NCBI GenBank assembly: GCA_016293865.1
Contig: JAEDDG010000012.1
Span: 1 to 45,251, forward strand
Reading direction: 5' to 3'
Length of the DNA: 45,251 bases
DNA from: Oscillospiraceae bacterium
Lineage (GTDB): Bacteria > Bacillota > Clostridia > Oscillospirales > Oscillospiraceae
Shown here: piece after piece, positions 24,081 to 32,633 of the stretch
Numbering within the stretch: position 1 is the first letter of the stretch
How the letters are laid out: every line of letters begins with the position of its first letter
The notes under the pieces: generated by a model
What the model was told of the DNA's origin: nothing
Database searches by the model: none
Seen by the model: the letters and a program-made list of their open reading frames with translations, nothing else
Program-made: the position numbers and the translations under genes

Positions 24081-24431
24081 CTAATCCTGAAAACCGAATT
24101 TTTTCTTGACGCAGGCGTTTGTAATGAGAATGGAACCGATGACAAAAATCAGCTCCAGCGCGGTATAGCCGTAGCGGATGAAGGCGGAACACTCCGGCCC
24201 GATCAGAAGGCGCTTCAGTACGCACAGCAATGCAAGGAGAAGGCCGGAACCCAGAAACAGCAGGCCGCCGACTTTGTGGCCGTAGCGCCACGCAGCCTCG
24301 TTTTTCCGCGTGTACACGGTGTTGAGGGCATTGCTTCCCTTGAATTTGGGCGGCTTTACAAGATACCAGACGCCGTACAGAAGGAAGACGGCCGCAAACA
24401 GAATGTCAATCGCAGTCAAAGTTGTATACAT
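24081..24431 (-). CDS. Small membrane protein, possibly SdpI-like
   Basis: 116 aa with three hydrophobic segments (about 8-25, 53-70, 85-105) and a KKKFGFQD end. The pattern TRKNEAAWRYGHKVGG before the second helix recalls SdpI-type immunity/signalling membrane proteins, but I am not sure of the family. ATG 24431 follows AAAGGAG at good spacing. It has its own promoter (24469-24497) and terminator (24004-24032) and stands alone, divergent from the rnf operon. Confidence 0.65.
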   Translation of the reverse strand: MYTTLTAIDILFAAVFLLYGVWYLVKPPKFKGSNALNTVYTRKNEAAWRYGHKVGGLLFLGSGLLLALLCVLKRLLIGPECSAFIRYGYTALELIFVIGSILITNACVKKKFGFQD

Positions 24432-24468
24432 GATCGGTTGCTCCTTTGCAGAATCAGAACTTTTTCAT

Positions 24469-24497
24469 ATCATAGCATGCGCGGACAGGGAATTCAA
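24469..24497 (-). promoter_or_regulatory. Promoter of the small membrane protein gene
   Basis: On the minus strand, TTGAAT (24497-24492), 17 bases, TATGAT (24474-24469). Confidence 0.55.
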
Positions 24498-24562
24498 TGC
24501 CCGGATTTGCAGAATACGCACGCAGACTGCAATAAAGAATGTGTAAAAGTCTAAAAATGAAC

Positions 24563-24592
24563 TTGCCGTCGTTACAGAGCATGGTGTATAAT
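24563..24592 (+). promoter_or_regulatory. Promoter of the rnf operon
   Basis: TTGCCG (24563-24568), 18 bases, TATAAT (24587-24592), about 65 bases before the rnfC start. Confidence 0.55.
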
Positions 24593-24657
24593 TGATGTGT
24601 TTATGCAGTGGGCGCTTAAATCAAGTATCCACAGAGCGAATTGGAGGGAGAGTTTAG

Positions 24658-26013
24658 GTGTCTTTTCTCAGAATGACAGGTGTTCACATTCCGCATTATA
24701 AGAATACTGCGGACTGCGTTCCTGTGCGCCTGCCTGTGCCCGACGTGGTTACAATTCCCATGTCCATGCACATCGGCGCGCCGGCGAGGGCCGTTGTTAA
24801 GGCCGGAGACAAGGTAAAGGTTGGCCAGCTGATCGGTGAGCCGGGCGGATTTGTTTCTGCACCGGTGCACTCCAGTGTGTCCGGTACAGTCAAGCGGGTT
24901 GGTTCGCTTCTGGTCTCCAGCGGAAATCAGGTGCAGAGCGTTGTGATTGAAACGGACAAAAAGCAGGAAGTCTGGGAAGGAATCGCTCCGCCTCAGGTGA
25001 CGGATCTGCAGAGCTTTCTGGATGCCGTGCGCGCCAGCGGCGCTGTCGGCCTGGGCGGCGCCGGTTTTCCGACGTCCGTGAAGCTCAGCGTGAAGGATCT
25101 GAGCCGGATTGAGGCCGTGATCATCAACGGCGCTGAATGCGAGCCGTATATCACGTCCGACACCAGAACCATGCTGGACGATGCGGATTATATCATGCAG
25201 GGCATTGAATATCTGCAGAAATACCTGCAGGCAAAGCGCATTATTGTTGCGATTGAGTCCAACAAGCCCGGGTGCATCAAGCTGTACAAGGAGCGGTGCG
25301 CCGGCCGGCAGGGAATAGAAGTGCACAAGCTCCCGTCCACCTACCCGCAGGGCGGTGAAAAAGTTCTGATTTACAATACAACCGGCCGCATCGTACCGGA
25401 AGGAAAGCTGCCCATCGACGCCGGCGCGATTGTGATCAACTGCACGACGCTGGCGTTTATTGCAAAATACATAGAAACCGGTATGCCGCTGGTTGAAAAG
25501 TGCGTGACTGTGGATGGCTCCGCCATTCAGAAACCGTGCAACGTGATCGCGCCCATCGGCACACCGCTGCGGAGCCTCCTGCAGTTCTGCGAGGTGGAGG
25601 ATGAACCGGTCAAGCTCCTGTACGGCGGCCCGATGATGGGCATCGCGGTGCCGGATCCGGACCAGCCGGTCCTGAAGAATACAAACGCCATTACGGCGCT
25701 GGATGAAAAGGATGCAGTTCCGCCGGAGCCGACTGCGTGCATCAAGTGCGGCCGCTGTGTGGCGCACTGTCCGATGCGGCTGATGCCGGCTATGATTGAA
25801 AATGCCTATAACCATAAAAATGATGAGGCGCTGGAACAGCTGAAGGTCAACCTCTGTATGGAGTGCGGCTGCTGCAGCTATGTGTGTCCGGCCAAGCGGC
25901 ATCTTGTTATGGTCAATAAGCTGGCCAAAGGACGGCTGCGCAAATATCAGGCGGCAAAAAAGGCGGAGGCTGAGCGTAAAGCCGCCGCAGCAGAGGAGGC
26001 AAAGGCAAAATGA
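24658..26013 (+). CDS. rnfC: Rnf complex subunit C
   Basis: First gene of rnfCDGEAB, the membrane complex that couples ferredoxin:NAD+ electron transfer to Na+ or H+ export. RnfC is the peripheral subunit that meets NAD(H). Visible are GLGGAGFPTSVKL (NADH/FMN-binding motif), NGAECEPYITSD, an SLBB-type region, and two [4Fe-4S] motifs: C361/C364/C367/C371 and C400/C403/C406/C410. It starts at GTG 24658 after GGAGGG. 451 aa, with a short Lys/Ala/Glu-rich tail. Overlaps rnfD by 4 bases. Confidence 0.95.
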   Translation: MSFLRMTGVHIPHYKNTADCVPVRLPVPDVVTIPMSMHIGAPARAVVKAGDKVKVGQLIGEPGGFVSAPVHSSVSGTVKRVGSLLVSSGNQVQSVVIETDKKQEVWEGIAPPQVTDLQSFLDAVRASGAVGLGGAGFPTSVKLSVKDLSRIEAVIINGAECEPYITSDTRTMLDDADYIMQGIEYLQKYLQAKRIIVAIESNKPGCIKLYKERCAGRQGIEVHKLPSTYPQGGEKVLIYNTTGRIVPEGKLPIDAGAIVINCTTLAFIAKYIETGMPLVEKCVTVDGSAIQKPCNVIAPIGTPLRSLLQFCEVEDEPVKLLYGGPMMGIAVPDPDQPVLKNTNAITALDEKDAVPPEPTACIKCGRCVAHCPMRLMPAMIENAYNHKNDEALEQLKVNLCMECGCCSYVCPAKRHLVMVNKLAKGRLRKYQAAKKAEAERKAAAAEEAKAK

Positions 26014-26945
26014 AAAATATCGTGTCTGTCTCTCCGCATATCACTTCGCCGGTCACCACGCGCAGAATTATGCTGGATGTGCTCATTGCGCTGGCTCCTG
26101 CGCTGATTGCTTCGGTTATCCTGTTCGGATTCCGCGCGCTTCTTGTGACGCTTGTGTGTGTGGCTTTTGCCGTACTGGGCGAGTGGGGATTTGAAAAAAT
26201 CTGCCGGCGTCCATCAACGGCCGGTGATCTCTCCGCGGCCGTTACCGGTGTGATCCTGGCGTTTAACCTGCCGGTCGGCATTCCGCTGTGGCAGGCTGCT
26301 TTCGGCGCGCTTGTGGCAACAGTTGTGGTCAAGCAGCTGTTCGGCGGTATCGGCCAGAACTTTGCCAACCCGGCGGCCACAGCCCGTGTGATCATGCTTG
26401 TTGCCTTTGCCGGACCCATGACGGATTTTACCAGCAAAGTCGGCGGTATTGTCGGCAGCAATGTGGATGCAATGTCCAGCGCCACTGTTCTGAGCCGGAT
26501 GAGCGCCGGCGGCGCGCTGCCGAAGCTGACGGATCTCCTCCTGGGCAATCAGACCGGATGCATCGGCGAGACGTGCGTTGTGGCTCTGGTGCTGGGCGGA
26601 ATTTATCTGATGGCCCGCGGCGTGATTACCTGGCATGCGCCGGCAGCGTTTATCGGTACGGTATTTGTGTTTACGCTGCTTCTTGGCGGGCAGCCGGTTT
26701 ATCAGATCTGTTCCGGCGGCCTGATGCTCGGCGCGTTCTTCATGGCGACGGATTACACCACAACGCCGCCGACAACTTCCGGGCGCTTTCTCTTCGGCCT
26801 GGGCTGCGGCCTGCTGACGGTTCTGATCCGCACCTGGGGCAATTACGCGGAGGGCGTATCATTTTCAATTCTGCTGATGAATATCCTGACGCCGTATATC
26901 ACAAAGTGGACAATCCATAAACCGGTGGGAGGTGTGAAGGCATGA
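26010..26945 (+). CDS. rnfD: Rnf complex subunit D
   Basis: Integral membrane subunit of the Rnf complex, 311 aa with about ten hydrophobic segments. The NPAATARV and SSATVLS region (Thr159) corresponds to the place where RnfD carries covalently bound FMN through a threonine. Start ATG 26010 overlaps the rnfC stop; the stop overlaps rnfG by 4 bases, so translation is coupled along the operon. Confidence 0.93.
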   Translation: MKNIVSVSPHITSPVTTRRIMLDVLIALAPALIASVILFGFRALLVTLVCVAFAVLGEWGFEKICRRPSTAGDLSAAVTGVILAFNLPVGIPLWQAAFGALVATVVVKQLFGGIGQNFANPAATARVIMLVAFAGPMTDFTSKVGGIVGSNVDAMSSATVLSRMSAGGALPKLTDLLLGNQTGCIGETCVVALVLGGIYLMARGVITWHAPAAFIGTVFVFTLLLGGQPVYQICSGGLMLGAFFMATDYTTTPPTTSGRFLFGLGCGLLTVLIRTWGNYAEGVSFSILLMNILTPYITKWTIHKPVGGVKA

Positions 26946-27490
26946 CAAAGCGCGCTTCCAGTGTTAAGACTGATTTTATCGCGCCGATTCTTGTTTTGAC
27001 GGTCATCTGTATTGTCATTTCAGCTGCGCTGGCATTCACAAACGACCTGACCGCGCCGATCATTGAGGAAACCACCCGGCGTCTGAATGAACAGGCCCGC
27101 ATTGAGGTCCTGCCTGATGCGGACAGCTTTGAACTTGTTCAGGCGGATGGCCTTCCGGAAACGATCACCGAGGTTTATCGCGCTGTCAATGGAGCCGGTT
27201 ATGTTTTCATGATCACCTGCGACGGCTACGGCGGAAAGGACACCATGAATCTGATCTGCGGTATGGATGCCGACGGCGTGATTGTCTCCTGCAAGACCCT
27301 GTCTCATTCGGAGACGGCCGGTCTGGGTTCAAAAACGACGCAGGATGAGTTCCGCAGCCAGTTCACGGGGAAGGACGCCTCTCTCAGCGGCGTGGAAACG
27401 ATATCCGGTGCGACGCGTTCTTCCGAATACTACATCAACGCCATCAGGGACTGCTTCAGTGCCTATGAAATTGTAAAGGAGGCGGCATGA
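26942..27490 (+). CDS. rnfG: Rnf complex subunit G
   Basis: Membrane-anchored flavoprotein with one N-terminal helix (residues 14-33) and an FMN-binding domain. SGAT at residues 155-158 is the covalent FMN site (Thr158); HSETAGLG (121-129) is the other family motif. 182 aa. Overlaps rnfD and rnfE by 4 bases each. Confidence 0.93.
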   Translation: MTKRASSVKTDFIAPILVLTVICIVISAALAFTNDLTAPIIEETTRRLNEQARIEVLPDADSFELVQADGLPETITEVYRAVNGAGYVFMITCDGYGGKDTMNLICGMDADGVIVSCKTLSHSETAGLGSKTTQDEFRSQFTGKDASLSGVETISGATRSSEYYINAIRDCFSAYEIVKEAA

Positions 27491-28182
27491 TGAGCAAAAA
27501 ACTTGCGACCTTTACAAAAGGCATCATCCGGGAAAACCCGGTACTGGTGCTGGTTCTGGGAACCTGTCCGACGCTTGCAGTGACCACGCAGGCATCCAAT
27601 GCTCTGGGCATGGGCGCGGCGGCGACGTTTGTTCTGCTCTGTTCCAACATCTGTATTTCCGCGCTGCGCCGTGTGATTCCGGACAAGGTCCGCATTCCCT
27701 GTTATATTGTGCTGATCGCCGGTTTCGTCTCCGTTGTGCAGATGATCGTGAAGGCCTATCTGCCGACGCTTGACGCCGCGCTCGGCATTTACCTGCCGCT
27801 GATTGTTGTCAACTGCATTATTCTCGGGCGGGCGGAAATGTTTGCCAATAAAAACGGCGTTGTGGATTCCATCCTTGACGCTCTGGGCATGGGCTGCGGC
27901 TTTACACTGACGCTGTTTGTTATGGCGAGCATCCGCGAAATCATCGGCAGCGGTACCTGGTACGGTATGCCCATTCCGGTGCTTGCTGACAATCCCATTT
28001 CCATTTTCACCATGGCGCCCGGCGGGTTTTTCGTGTTCGGCGTCCTGATCGCGATTGTCGCGAAGGTGACCAAAGGAAAGAAACCGGCCAAAAAGGAATT
28101 TGGCTGCGCCGGATGTCCGTCTGCGGCCGCGTGCGGCAAGCTGGACTGCGGCGCTTGCGGAGAGGGGGCTGACAAGGCATGA
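27487..28182 (+). CDS. rnfE: Rnf complex subunit E with cysteine-rich C-terminal tail
   Basis: Integral membrane subunit, homologous to RnfA, with six helices in about the first 195 residues (NPVLVLVLGTCPTLAV and VNCIILGRAEMFANK are typical, including the inner Cys). The last 34 residues are cytosolic-looking, Lys-rich, and carry C207, C210, C216, C221 and C224 in a C-x2-C-x5-C-x4-C-x2-C spacing. Proteobacterial RnfE lacks such a tail; it could bind a metal or Fe-S cluster (inference). The second ATG (27490) may be the true start. Overlaps rnfA by 4 bases. Confidence 0.92.
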   Translation: MMSKKLATFTKGIIRENPVLVLVLGTCPTLAVTTQASNALGMGAAATFVLLCSNICISALRRVIPDKVRIPCYIVLIAGFVSVVQMIVKAYLPTLDAALGIYLPLIVVNCIILGRAEMFANKNGVVDSILDALGMGCGFTLTLFVMASIREIIGSGTWYGMPIPVLADNPISIFTMAPGGFFVFGVLIAIVAKVTKGKKPAKKEFGCAGCPSAAACGKLDCGACGEGADKA

Positions 28183-28787
28183 CAATCCGAGGGATCTTTC
28201 TGATTATTCTGACCGCCGTATTCGTCAACAACTATGTCCTGCAGCAGTTTTTGGGTATCTGTCCGTTCCTGGGTGTATCCAAAAAGCTTGATCAGGCAAC
28301 GGGCATGAGCATTGCCGTTATTTTTGTCATGTGTCTGGCCACAGCCGTTACCTGGCCCATTCAGTACTATCTGCTGAAGCCGCAGAGCGGCGCCTATGAC
28401 CTCGGTTATCTCCAGACGGTGGTCTTTATCCTGGTTATTGCGGCTCTGGTTCAGCTTGTGGAAATCATTCTGAAGAAATATCTGCCGAGTTTACATAAAT
28501 CTCTGGGCGTTTATCTCCCGCTGATTACCACAAACTGCGCGGTTCTTGGCGTGTGTATTGCCAATATTGATGCGGAATACACCTTTGCACAGGCAATGTT
28601 CAATTCTTTCGGCAGCGGCCTCGGATTTTTCCTGGCTATGGTGCTGTTTTCCGGTGTGCGCGGCAGAATTGAAGGCAACGACGTTCCCGAGTCTTTCCAG
28701 GGCCTGCCGATTACGCTGATTGCTGCGTCCATCGTATCCGTTTCATTCTTTGGGTTCTCCGGTGTGATCGAGAACCTGCTCGGTTAA
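28179..28787 (+). CDS. rnfA: Rnf complex subunit A
   Basis: Integral membrane subunit, 202 aa and six helices. Family motifs are NNYVLQQFLGICPFLGVS near the start and LPLITTNCAVLGVCIAN in the fourth helix; the Cys in each is known to hold a shared membrane [2Fe-2S] cluster with RnfE. It overlaps rnfE by 4 bases and is 12 bases before rnfB. Confidence 0.95.
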   Translation: MTIRGIFLIILTAVFVNNYVLQQFLGICPFLGVSKKLDQATGMSIAVIFVMCLATAVTWPIQYYLLKPQSGAYDLGYLQTVVFILVIAALVQLVEIILKKYLPSLHKSLGVYLPLITTNCAVLGVCIANIDAEYTFAQAMFNSFGSGLGFFLAMVLFSGVRGRIEGNDVPESFQGLPITLIAASIVSVSFFGFSGVIENLLG

Positions 28788-28799
28788 GGAGGTGCAGGC

Positions 28800-29615
28800 A
28801 TGAATCCAATTCTCCTGGCCATTCTTGCTGTAACGGCGATCGGCGTGATCTGCGCTGTCTTTCTTGCGGTTGCGTCCAAAATTATGGCTGTGCCGGAAAA
28901 TGAGCTGGCAAAGCAGATCCGTGCATGTCTGCCGGGTGCAAACTGCGGTGCTTGCGGGTATGCCGGGTGCGACGGCTATGCAAAGGCTTTGGCGGAAGAG
29001 AAGGGCATTCAGACGAATCTGTGCGTACCTGGTGCTGACGCCGTATCCAGACAGCTCAGTGATCTGCTCGGCGTTGAGTTTCAGGATGTGGTGGAGCAGG
29101 TCGCCATGGTCAAATGCCGCGGCGACTGCAACAAAAGCAGACGCAGAATGGATTATCGCGGTGTGCCGAGCTGCGCCGCTGCGCGTTTGCTCTATTCCGG
29201 ACACAGCGCCTGCTCCTATGGCTGCCTTGGCCTTGGCGATTGTGCGCTTGTCTGCCCGGAGCATGCCATCTGCATTGAGAACGGCATCGCGCATGTGGAT
29301 ACGCGCAAGTGCATTGGCTGCGGGATGTGCGCGAAAGCGTGCCCCAGCAATCTGATTACACTGATCGCCGATGTTGAGCGGGCGTTTGTCATGTGCAACA
29401 GCCACAGCAACGGGGCGCTTGTCCATAAAAACTGTGATGTGGGCTGTATCGGCTGCCGGATGTGTGTCCGTGAATGCCCGGCCGATGCGATTTCGATTGT
29501 TGACAATCTTGCCACAATTGATTATGAAAAGTGTGTGGACTGCGGTCACTGCGCAGATGTATGCAAGCGCGGCTGCATCGCCTTCGGCGATTTCAGCGGC
29601 GCACACAGAGCATGA
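28800..29615 (+). CDS. rnfB: Rnf complex subunit B (ferredoxin-type)
   Basis: Entry point for ferredoxin electrons. It has an N-terminal membrane helix (about 4-25), then the Fe-S (4Fe-4S) domain with C43, C49, C52 and C57 (CLPGANCGACGYAGC), then further cysteine sets reading as ferredoxin-like clusters: CSYGCLGLGDCALVCP, CIGCGMCAKACP, CIGCRMCVRECP and CVDCGHCADVC. 271 aa. A GGAGG lies just before ATG 28800. Last core rnf gene. Confidence 0.95.
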   Translation: MNPILLAILAVTAIGVICAVFLAVASKIMAVPENELAKQIRACLPGANCGACGYAGCDGYAKALAEEKGIQTNLCVPGADAVSRQLSDLLGVEFQDVVEQVAMVKCRGDCNKSRRRMDYRGVPSCAAARLLYSGHSACSYGCLGLGDCALVCPEHAICIENGIAHVDTRKCIGCGMCAKACPSNLITLIADVERAFVMCNSHSNGALVHKNCDVGCIGCRMCVRECPADAISIVDNLATIDYEKCVDCGHCADVCKRGCIAFGDFSGAHRA

Positions 29616-29678
29616 TAGAATTTCAGCCGTATGCTCCGGTCAATGGCCGGAGCATACTTTCTTATGAATGAGGTTTGG

Positions 29679-30047
29679 ATGAAGAAGCGGCGGAATGATC
29701 TGTTTATAATACTGTGCCTTCTTGCCGCTGCGGGAATCGGCTGCCTGCTGCTGGCGCTCGGCCGCCAGACAGGCAGCTGCGCGGTTGTGACGGCGGACGG
29801 GAAGGAACTTGCGCGCTATCCGCTCGATGCTGATGGGGAATATATCATTGAGACAGCGCGCGGGGTCAATACGCTTGTGATTGAGAACGGGTGTGCCAGA
29901 GTGACTGACGCCGACTGCCCGGACCGCGTGTGCGTCCGTACAGGTTCGGTTCAGTGGGACGGGCAGACCATTGTCTGCCTGCCGCACCGCCTGTTGGTGC
30001 GGATTGAAGGCGGAGAGGAGGCGCAGGTCGATGCGGTTGCACGGTAG
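29679..30047 (+). CDS. NusG domain II-containing membrane-anchored protein
   Basis: 122 aa: short basic start, one hydrophobic helix (about residues 8-27), then an extracytoplasmic beta-rich NusG-II-like domain with Cys pairs (DADCPDRVCVRTG and IVCLPHRLLVRI). This protein commonly follows rnf genes in Firmicutes, together with the Gx transporter. I start at ATG 29679, where GAGG lies five bases upstream; ATG 29664 has no RBS. It overlaps the next gene by 17 bases. Role not established; flavin insertion or heptaprenyl-related functions have been suggested for the neighbour only. Confidence 0.8.
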   Translation: MKKRRNDLFIILCLLAAAGIGCLLLALGRQTGSCAVVTADGKELARYPLDADGEYIIETARGVNTLVIENGCARVTDADCPDRVCVRTGSVQWDGQTIVCLPHRLLVRIEGGEEAQVDAVAR

Positions 30048-30555
30048 ATCGCCGGCGCGTCTGGCTGCTGAATACGGCGTGCTGATTGCTCTTGCGCTGG
30101 TTCTCAGCTATGCGGAGTCGCTGATTCCCGCTTTTTTCGCAGTGCCTGGTGTAAAACTGGGACTTGCGAACACTGTGGCGGTTTTTGCCCTTTACCGGAT
30201 GCGCGGATGTGATGCCTGGGTGATTTCTCTTGTCCGGGTAATGCTTGCCAGCATCCTGTTCGGGAGCATGTTCACATTTGCATACAGTGCGGCGGGTGCG
30301 GCTTTGAGCCTTGCGGTCATGCAGCTTGTAAAAAAGACCGGTCGCTTCAGCCCGGTCGGCGTCAGCGTGTGCGGCGGCGTTGCGCACAATGCCGGCCAGA
30401 TTCTTGTCGCTGTTTTTTTGCTGGAGACGGGAAGCCTGATCTATTATCTGCCGGTACTGTGCATCTCCGGCGTGATCGCCGGGATTGCCATCGGCGCGGT
30501 TTCTGGCATGCTGATCCGGCGGATCGGCTGGGGAAAAGACGGCAGACCGCGGTGA
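30031..30555 (+). CDS. Gx transporter family protein (heptaprenyl diphosphate synthase component I-like)
   Basis: 174 aa with about five hydrophobic helices. Motifs ALVLSYAESLIP, PGVKLGLANTVAVFAL and GGVAHNAGQILVA are typical of this family, often annotated as heptaprenyl diphosphate synthase component I but more likely a small membrane transporter subunit. ATG 30031 follows AGGAGG at nine bases, inside the end of the NusG-II gene. Terminator at 30568-30600 closes the rnf transcript. Confidence 0.85.
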   Translation: MRLHGRSPARLAAEYGVLIALALVLSYAESLIPAFFAVPGVKLGLANTVAVFALYRMRGCDAWVISLVRVMLASILFGSMFTFAYSAAGAALSLAVMQLVKKTGRFSPVGVSVCGGVAHNAGQILVAVFLLETGSLIYYLPVLCISGVIAGIAIGAVSGMLIRRIGWGKDGRPR

Positions 30556-30567
30556 AAATGCATGCAA

Positions 30568-30600
30568 AAAGGCGTCCTTTGATGATCAAAGGACGCCTTT
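30568..30600. terminator. Bidirectional terminator closing the rnf operon and the Gfo/epimerase operon
   Basis: A 15-bp perfect stem (30568-30582 with 30586-30600) with A and T runs on the outer edges, between converging genes. Confidence 0.75.
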
Positions 30601-30620
30601 GCGTTCAGTACTGTGCGTGC

Positions 30621-31622
30621 TCAGATTTTGCAGCCGCCGGCCAGCTCGATTTCATTGAGGACGAGGGCCAGGGATTTGACAGAGTCATCCAGCGGTGCGC
30701 GGGTGTTCTTGCTGCCGGTGGTCAGGCAGCCGACAAAGTACTTCAGTTCGTTGTAATAGCCGCCCAGGCTGGACAGGTTGCCGCCGGCATTGTTGTTGCC
30801 CTGGAATTCTTCCTTCAGCTCGACTTTCTCGTCGGTGCCGTCGTTCCAGTAGATGTGCAGACCGTCGCCGCCGAGAACGACAACGCATTTTTCGCAGACA
30901 ACGCGGAACACTGCGGTGAAGGGGAATGCAGCCGGATAGCCCCATCCGCCTTCAACTGTCACAGCAGCGCCGTTGTAATCAAAGACTGTGGAGATGTGCT
31001 CCAGCAGGCCATCAGCATTGCGGCCGGCTCTGGAATAGAAGCCGGTGGGCTCGCCCATCAGATAGCGCACGAAGTCCACATCGTGGATGTGCAGGTCCAG
31101 CGCCGCGGTGCCGCTGCGGTCCGGATTGTCCAGCCAGCTTTCCCAGCCCCATGTGGGACGGGAGCTCAGACGGGTGAAGTTGGCACAGAGGATTTTGCCG
31201 AATTTGCCGGCGTCATAGTTCTCCTTGAGCCACATGTATTCATTCCAGGAACGAATGACAAGGCCGACCTGAACCATTTTTCCGGTTTCCTTTTCGACGC
31301 GGATCATCTCTTCTCCCTCAGCCAGAGTGCGGGCGACGGGCTTTTCAACAAAAACATTCATGTCTGCGCGCATAGCCGCGATGGCGTGTTCTGCATGCAG
31401 GAAGGTGGGCAGGCAGATGTCCACTGCGTCGACCTTTTCGTTTTCGATCAGCTCCATGCCGGTGCTGTAAATCTTGCAGCCGGGGTGATTCTTGGCGATT
31501 TCAGCCGCCTTTTCAGGACGTACGTCTGCGACAGCGACGACTTCAACGCCTTCAATGACAGAATAGCATGCGCTGTGCATGCTGCCCATAAAACCGCAGC
31601 CGATCAATCCGATTTTAATCAT
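30621..31622 (-). CDS. Gfo/Idh/MocA family oxidoreductase
   Basis: NAD(P)-dependent sugar or inositol oxidoreductase, 333 aa. N-terminal Rossmann motif GLIGCGFMGSMHSACY, then FVEKPVA (catalytic-site Lys region, family EKP), then WESWLDNPDRSGTAALDLHIHDVDFVRYL with the catalytic His region. The substrate is not clear; the companion is a xylose-isomerase-like epimerase two bases upstream, so the pair probably acts on one sugar or inositol pathway. Read as an operon from the promoter region shared with the AraC gene. Confidence 0.85.
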   Translation of the reverse strand: MIKIGLIGCGFMGSMHSACYSVIEGVEVVAVADVRPEKAAEIAKNHPGCKIYSTGMELIENEKVDAVDICLPTFLHAEHAIAAMRADMNVFVEKPVARTLAEGEEMIRVEKETGKMVQVGLVIRSWNEYMWLKENYDAGKFGKILCANFTRLSSRPTWGWESWLDNPDRSGTAALDLHIHDVDFVRYLMGEPTGFYSRAGRNADGLLEHISTVFDYNGAAVTVEGGWGYPAAFPFTAVFRVVCEKCVVVLGGDGLHIYWNDGTDEKVELKEEFQGNNNAGGNLSSLGGYYNELKYFVGCLTTGSKNTRAPLDDSVKSLALVLNEIELAGGCKI

Positions 31623-31624
31623 TG

Positions 31625-32464
31625 TTAAGCCCTCCCGATAATCTTGTCCATGGAGTTGGACGTGTTGTAAAGAATGGTTTCCGGATAGTGGGTATAGGGC
31701 GGCAGCATTTCGCCGGTGACCCAGTTGTCATAACCGATGGCTCTGAATGCATCCATCACTGCGGGATAGTTCACATCACCGGCCAGCAGATCCACAAAGC
31801 CGTCCAGACTGCCGACAGCTTTGCGATAGTCTTTGAAATGCACCTTGAAGATGCGTTTGCCGAGGATTTTGACCCACTGCTCCGGATGGCCGATGTACTG
31901 CACATTGCCGACATCAAAATAAGAGCCGACATAGTCACTGCCGATCTCATCAATAAAGCGCGCCATCTCCAGCGGAGAGAGGAGGAAGTTGTTCCAGACA
32001 TTCTCCACACCGATTTTTACGCCCAGTCTTTCGGCCTCAGGCGCCAGCTCTTTCAGCGCTTCCTGTGCGCGGGTGTAAGCAACGTCGTAATCCACAACAC
32101 CGAGCTCCGGCGCGAAGCATACGGATACTGCGCCGGGGACCACAAGAATGGTATCGCAGCCGAGCCATGCAGCGATCTGCAGCTGTTTTCTCGTGGCGTT
32201 CTTTGCCTTTTCACGCACGGCGGGATCGTCAGAGGTGTAATTGTAGCTCCAGTACAGGCCGGAAGCCACGCTGTACAGCTCAATGCCTGCCTCGTCAGCG
32301 GCCGCCTTAACTTTAAGGATATCTTCCCTGGTGGAATCCAGCGCGATTTCACCCTTCTCATCCAGCGCGACTTCTACGCCGTCGAAGCCGGCTTTCTTGG
32401 CCAGCTCAAAGCACTCTTTCAAGGGAGCGGGAGCAAATGACCAGATGCTGATGCCTTTTTTCAT
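31625..32464 (-). CDS. Sugar phosphate isomerase/epimerase (TIM barrel)
   Basis: AP-endonuclease-2/xylose-isomerase-like TIM barrel, 279 aa. Typical are GISIWSFAP at the start, FDGVEVALDEKG, GVKIGVENVWNNF (metal-ligand Glu), GSYFDVGNVQYIGHPEQW and RIFKVHFKDY (metal-ligand Asp/His). Starts at ATG 32464 with AAAGGGGA about eight bases upstream; an earlier in-frame ATG at 32500 is less likely. First gene of the two-gene operon; substrate unknown. Confidence 0.85.
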   Translation of the reverse strand: MKKGISIWSFAPAPLKECFELAKKAGFDGVEVALDEKGEIALDSTREDILKVKAAADEAGIELYSVASGLYWSYNYTSDDPAVREKAKNATRKQLQIAAWLGCDTILVVPGAVSVCFAPELGVVDYDVAYTRAQEALKELAPEAERLGVKIGVENVWNNFLLSPLEMARFIDEIGSDYVGSYFDVGNVQYIGHPEQWVKILGKRIFKVHFKDYRKAVGSLDGFVDLLAGDVNYPAVMDAFRAIGYDNWVTGEMLPPYTHYPETILYNTSNSMDKIIGRA

Positions 32465-32579
32465 CGGAAAAATCCCCTTTCTCATAATGGATGATTTCAT
32501 TATAAAAAGAAAGGGTGAATCTGAGTATATGCTAAAAGATATTTATTTTGTACTATCGGATACGGAAATTTTTTTTTGG

Positions 32580-32608
32580 TTGACTGTGACAAATACATAT
32601 AGTATCTT
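32580..32608 (+). promoter_or_regulatory. Putative promoter of the AraC gene
   Basis: TTGACT (32580-32585), 17 bases, TATCTT (32603-32608), 26 bases before the GTG at 32634. Confidence 0.5.
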
Positions 32609-32633
32609 TTGTACAGAAGGGAGGAATGCGCGG

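Noticed and set aside
24616..25902. 428-aa minus-strand ORF
   Set aside because: Antisense shadow of rnfC, His/Arg-rich with no family match.
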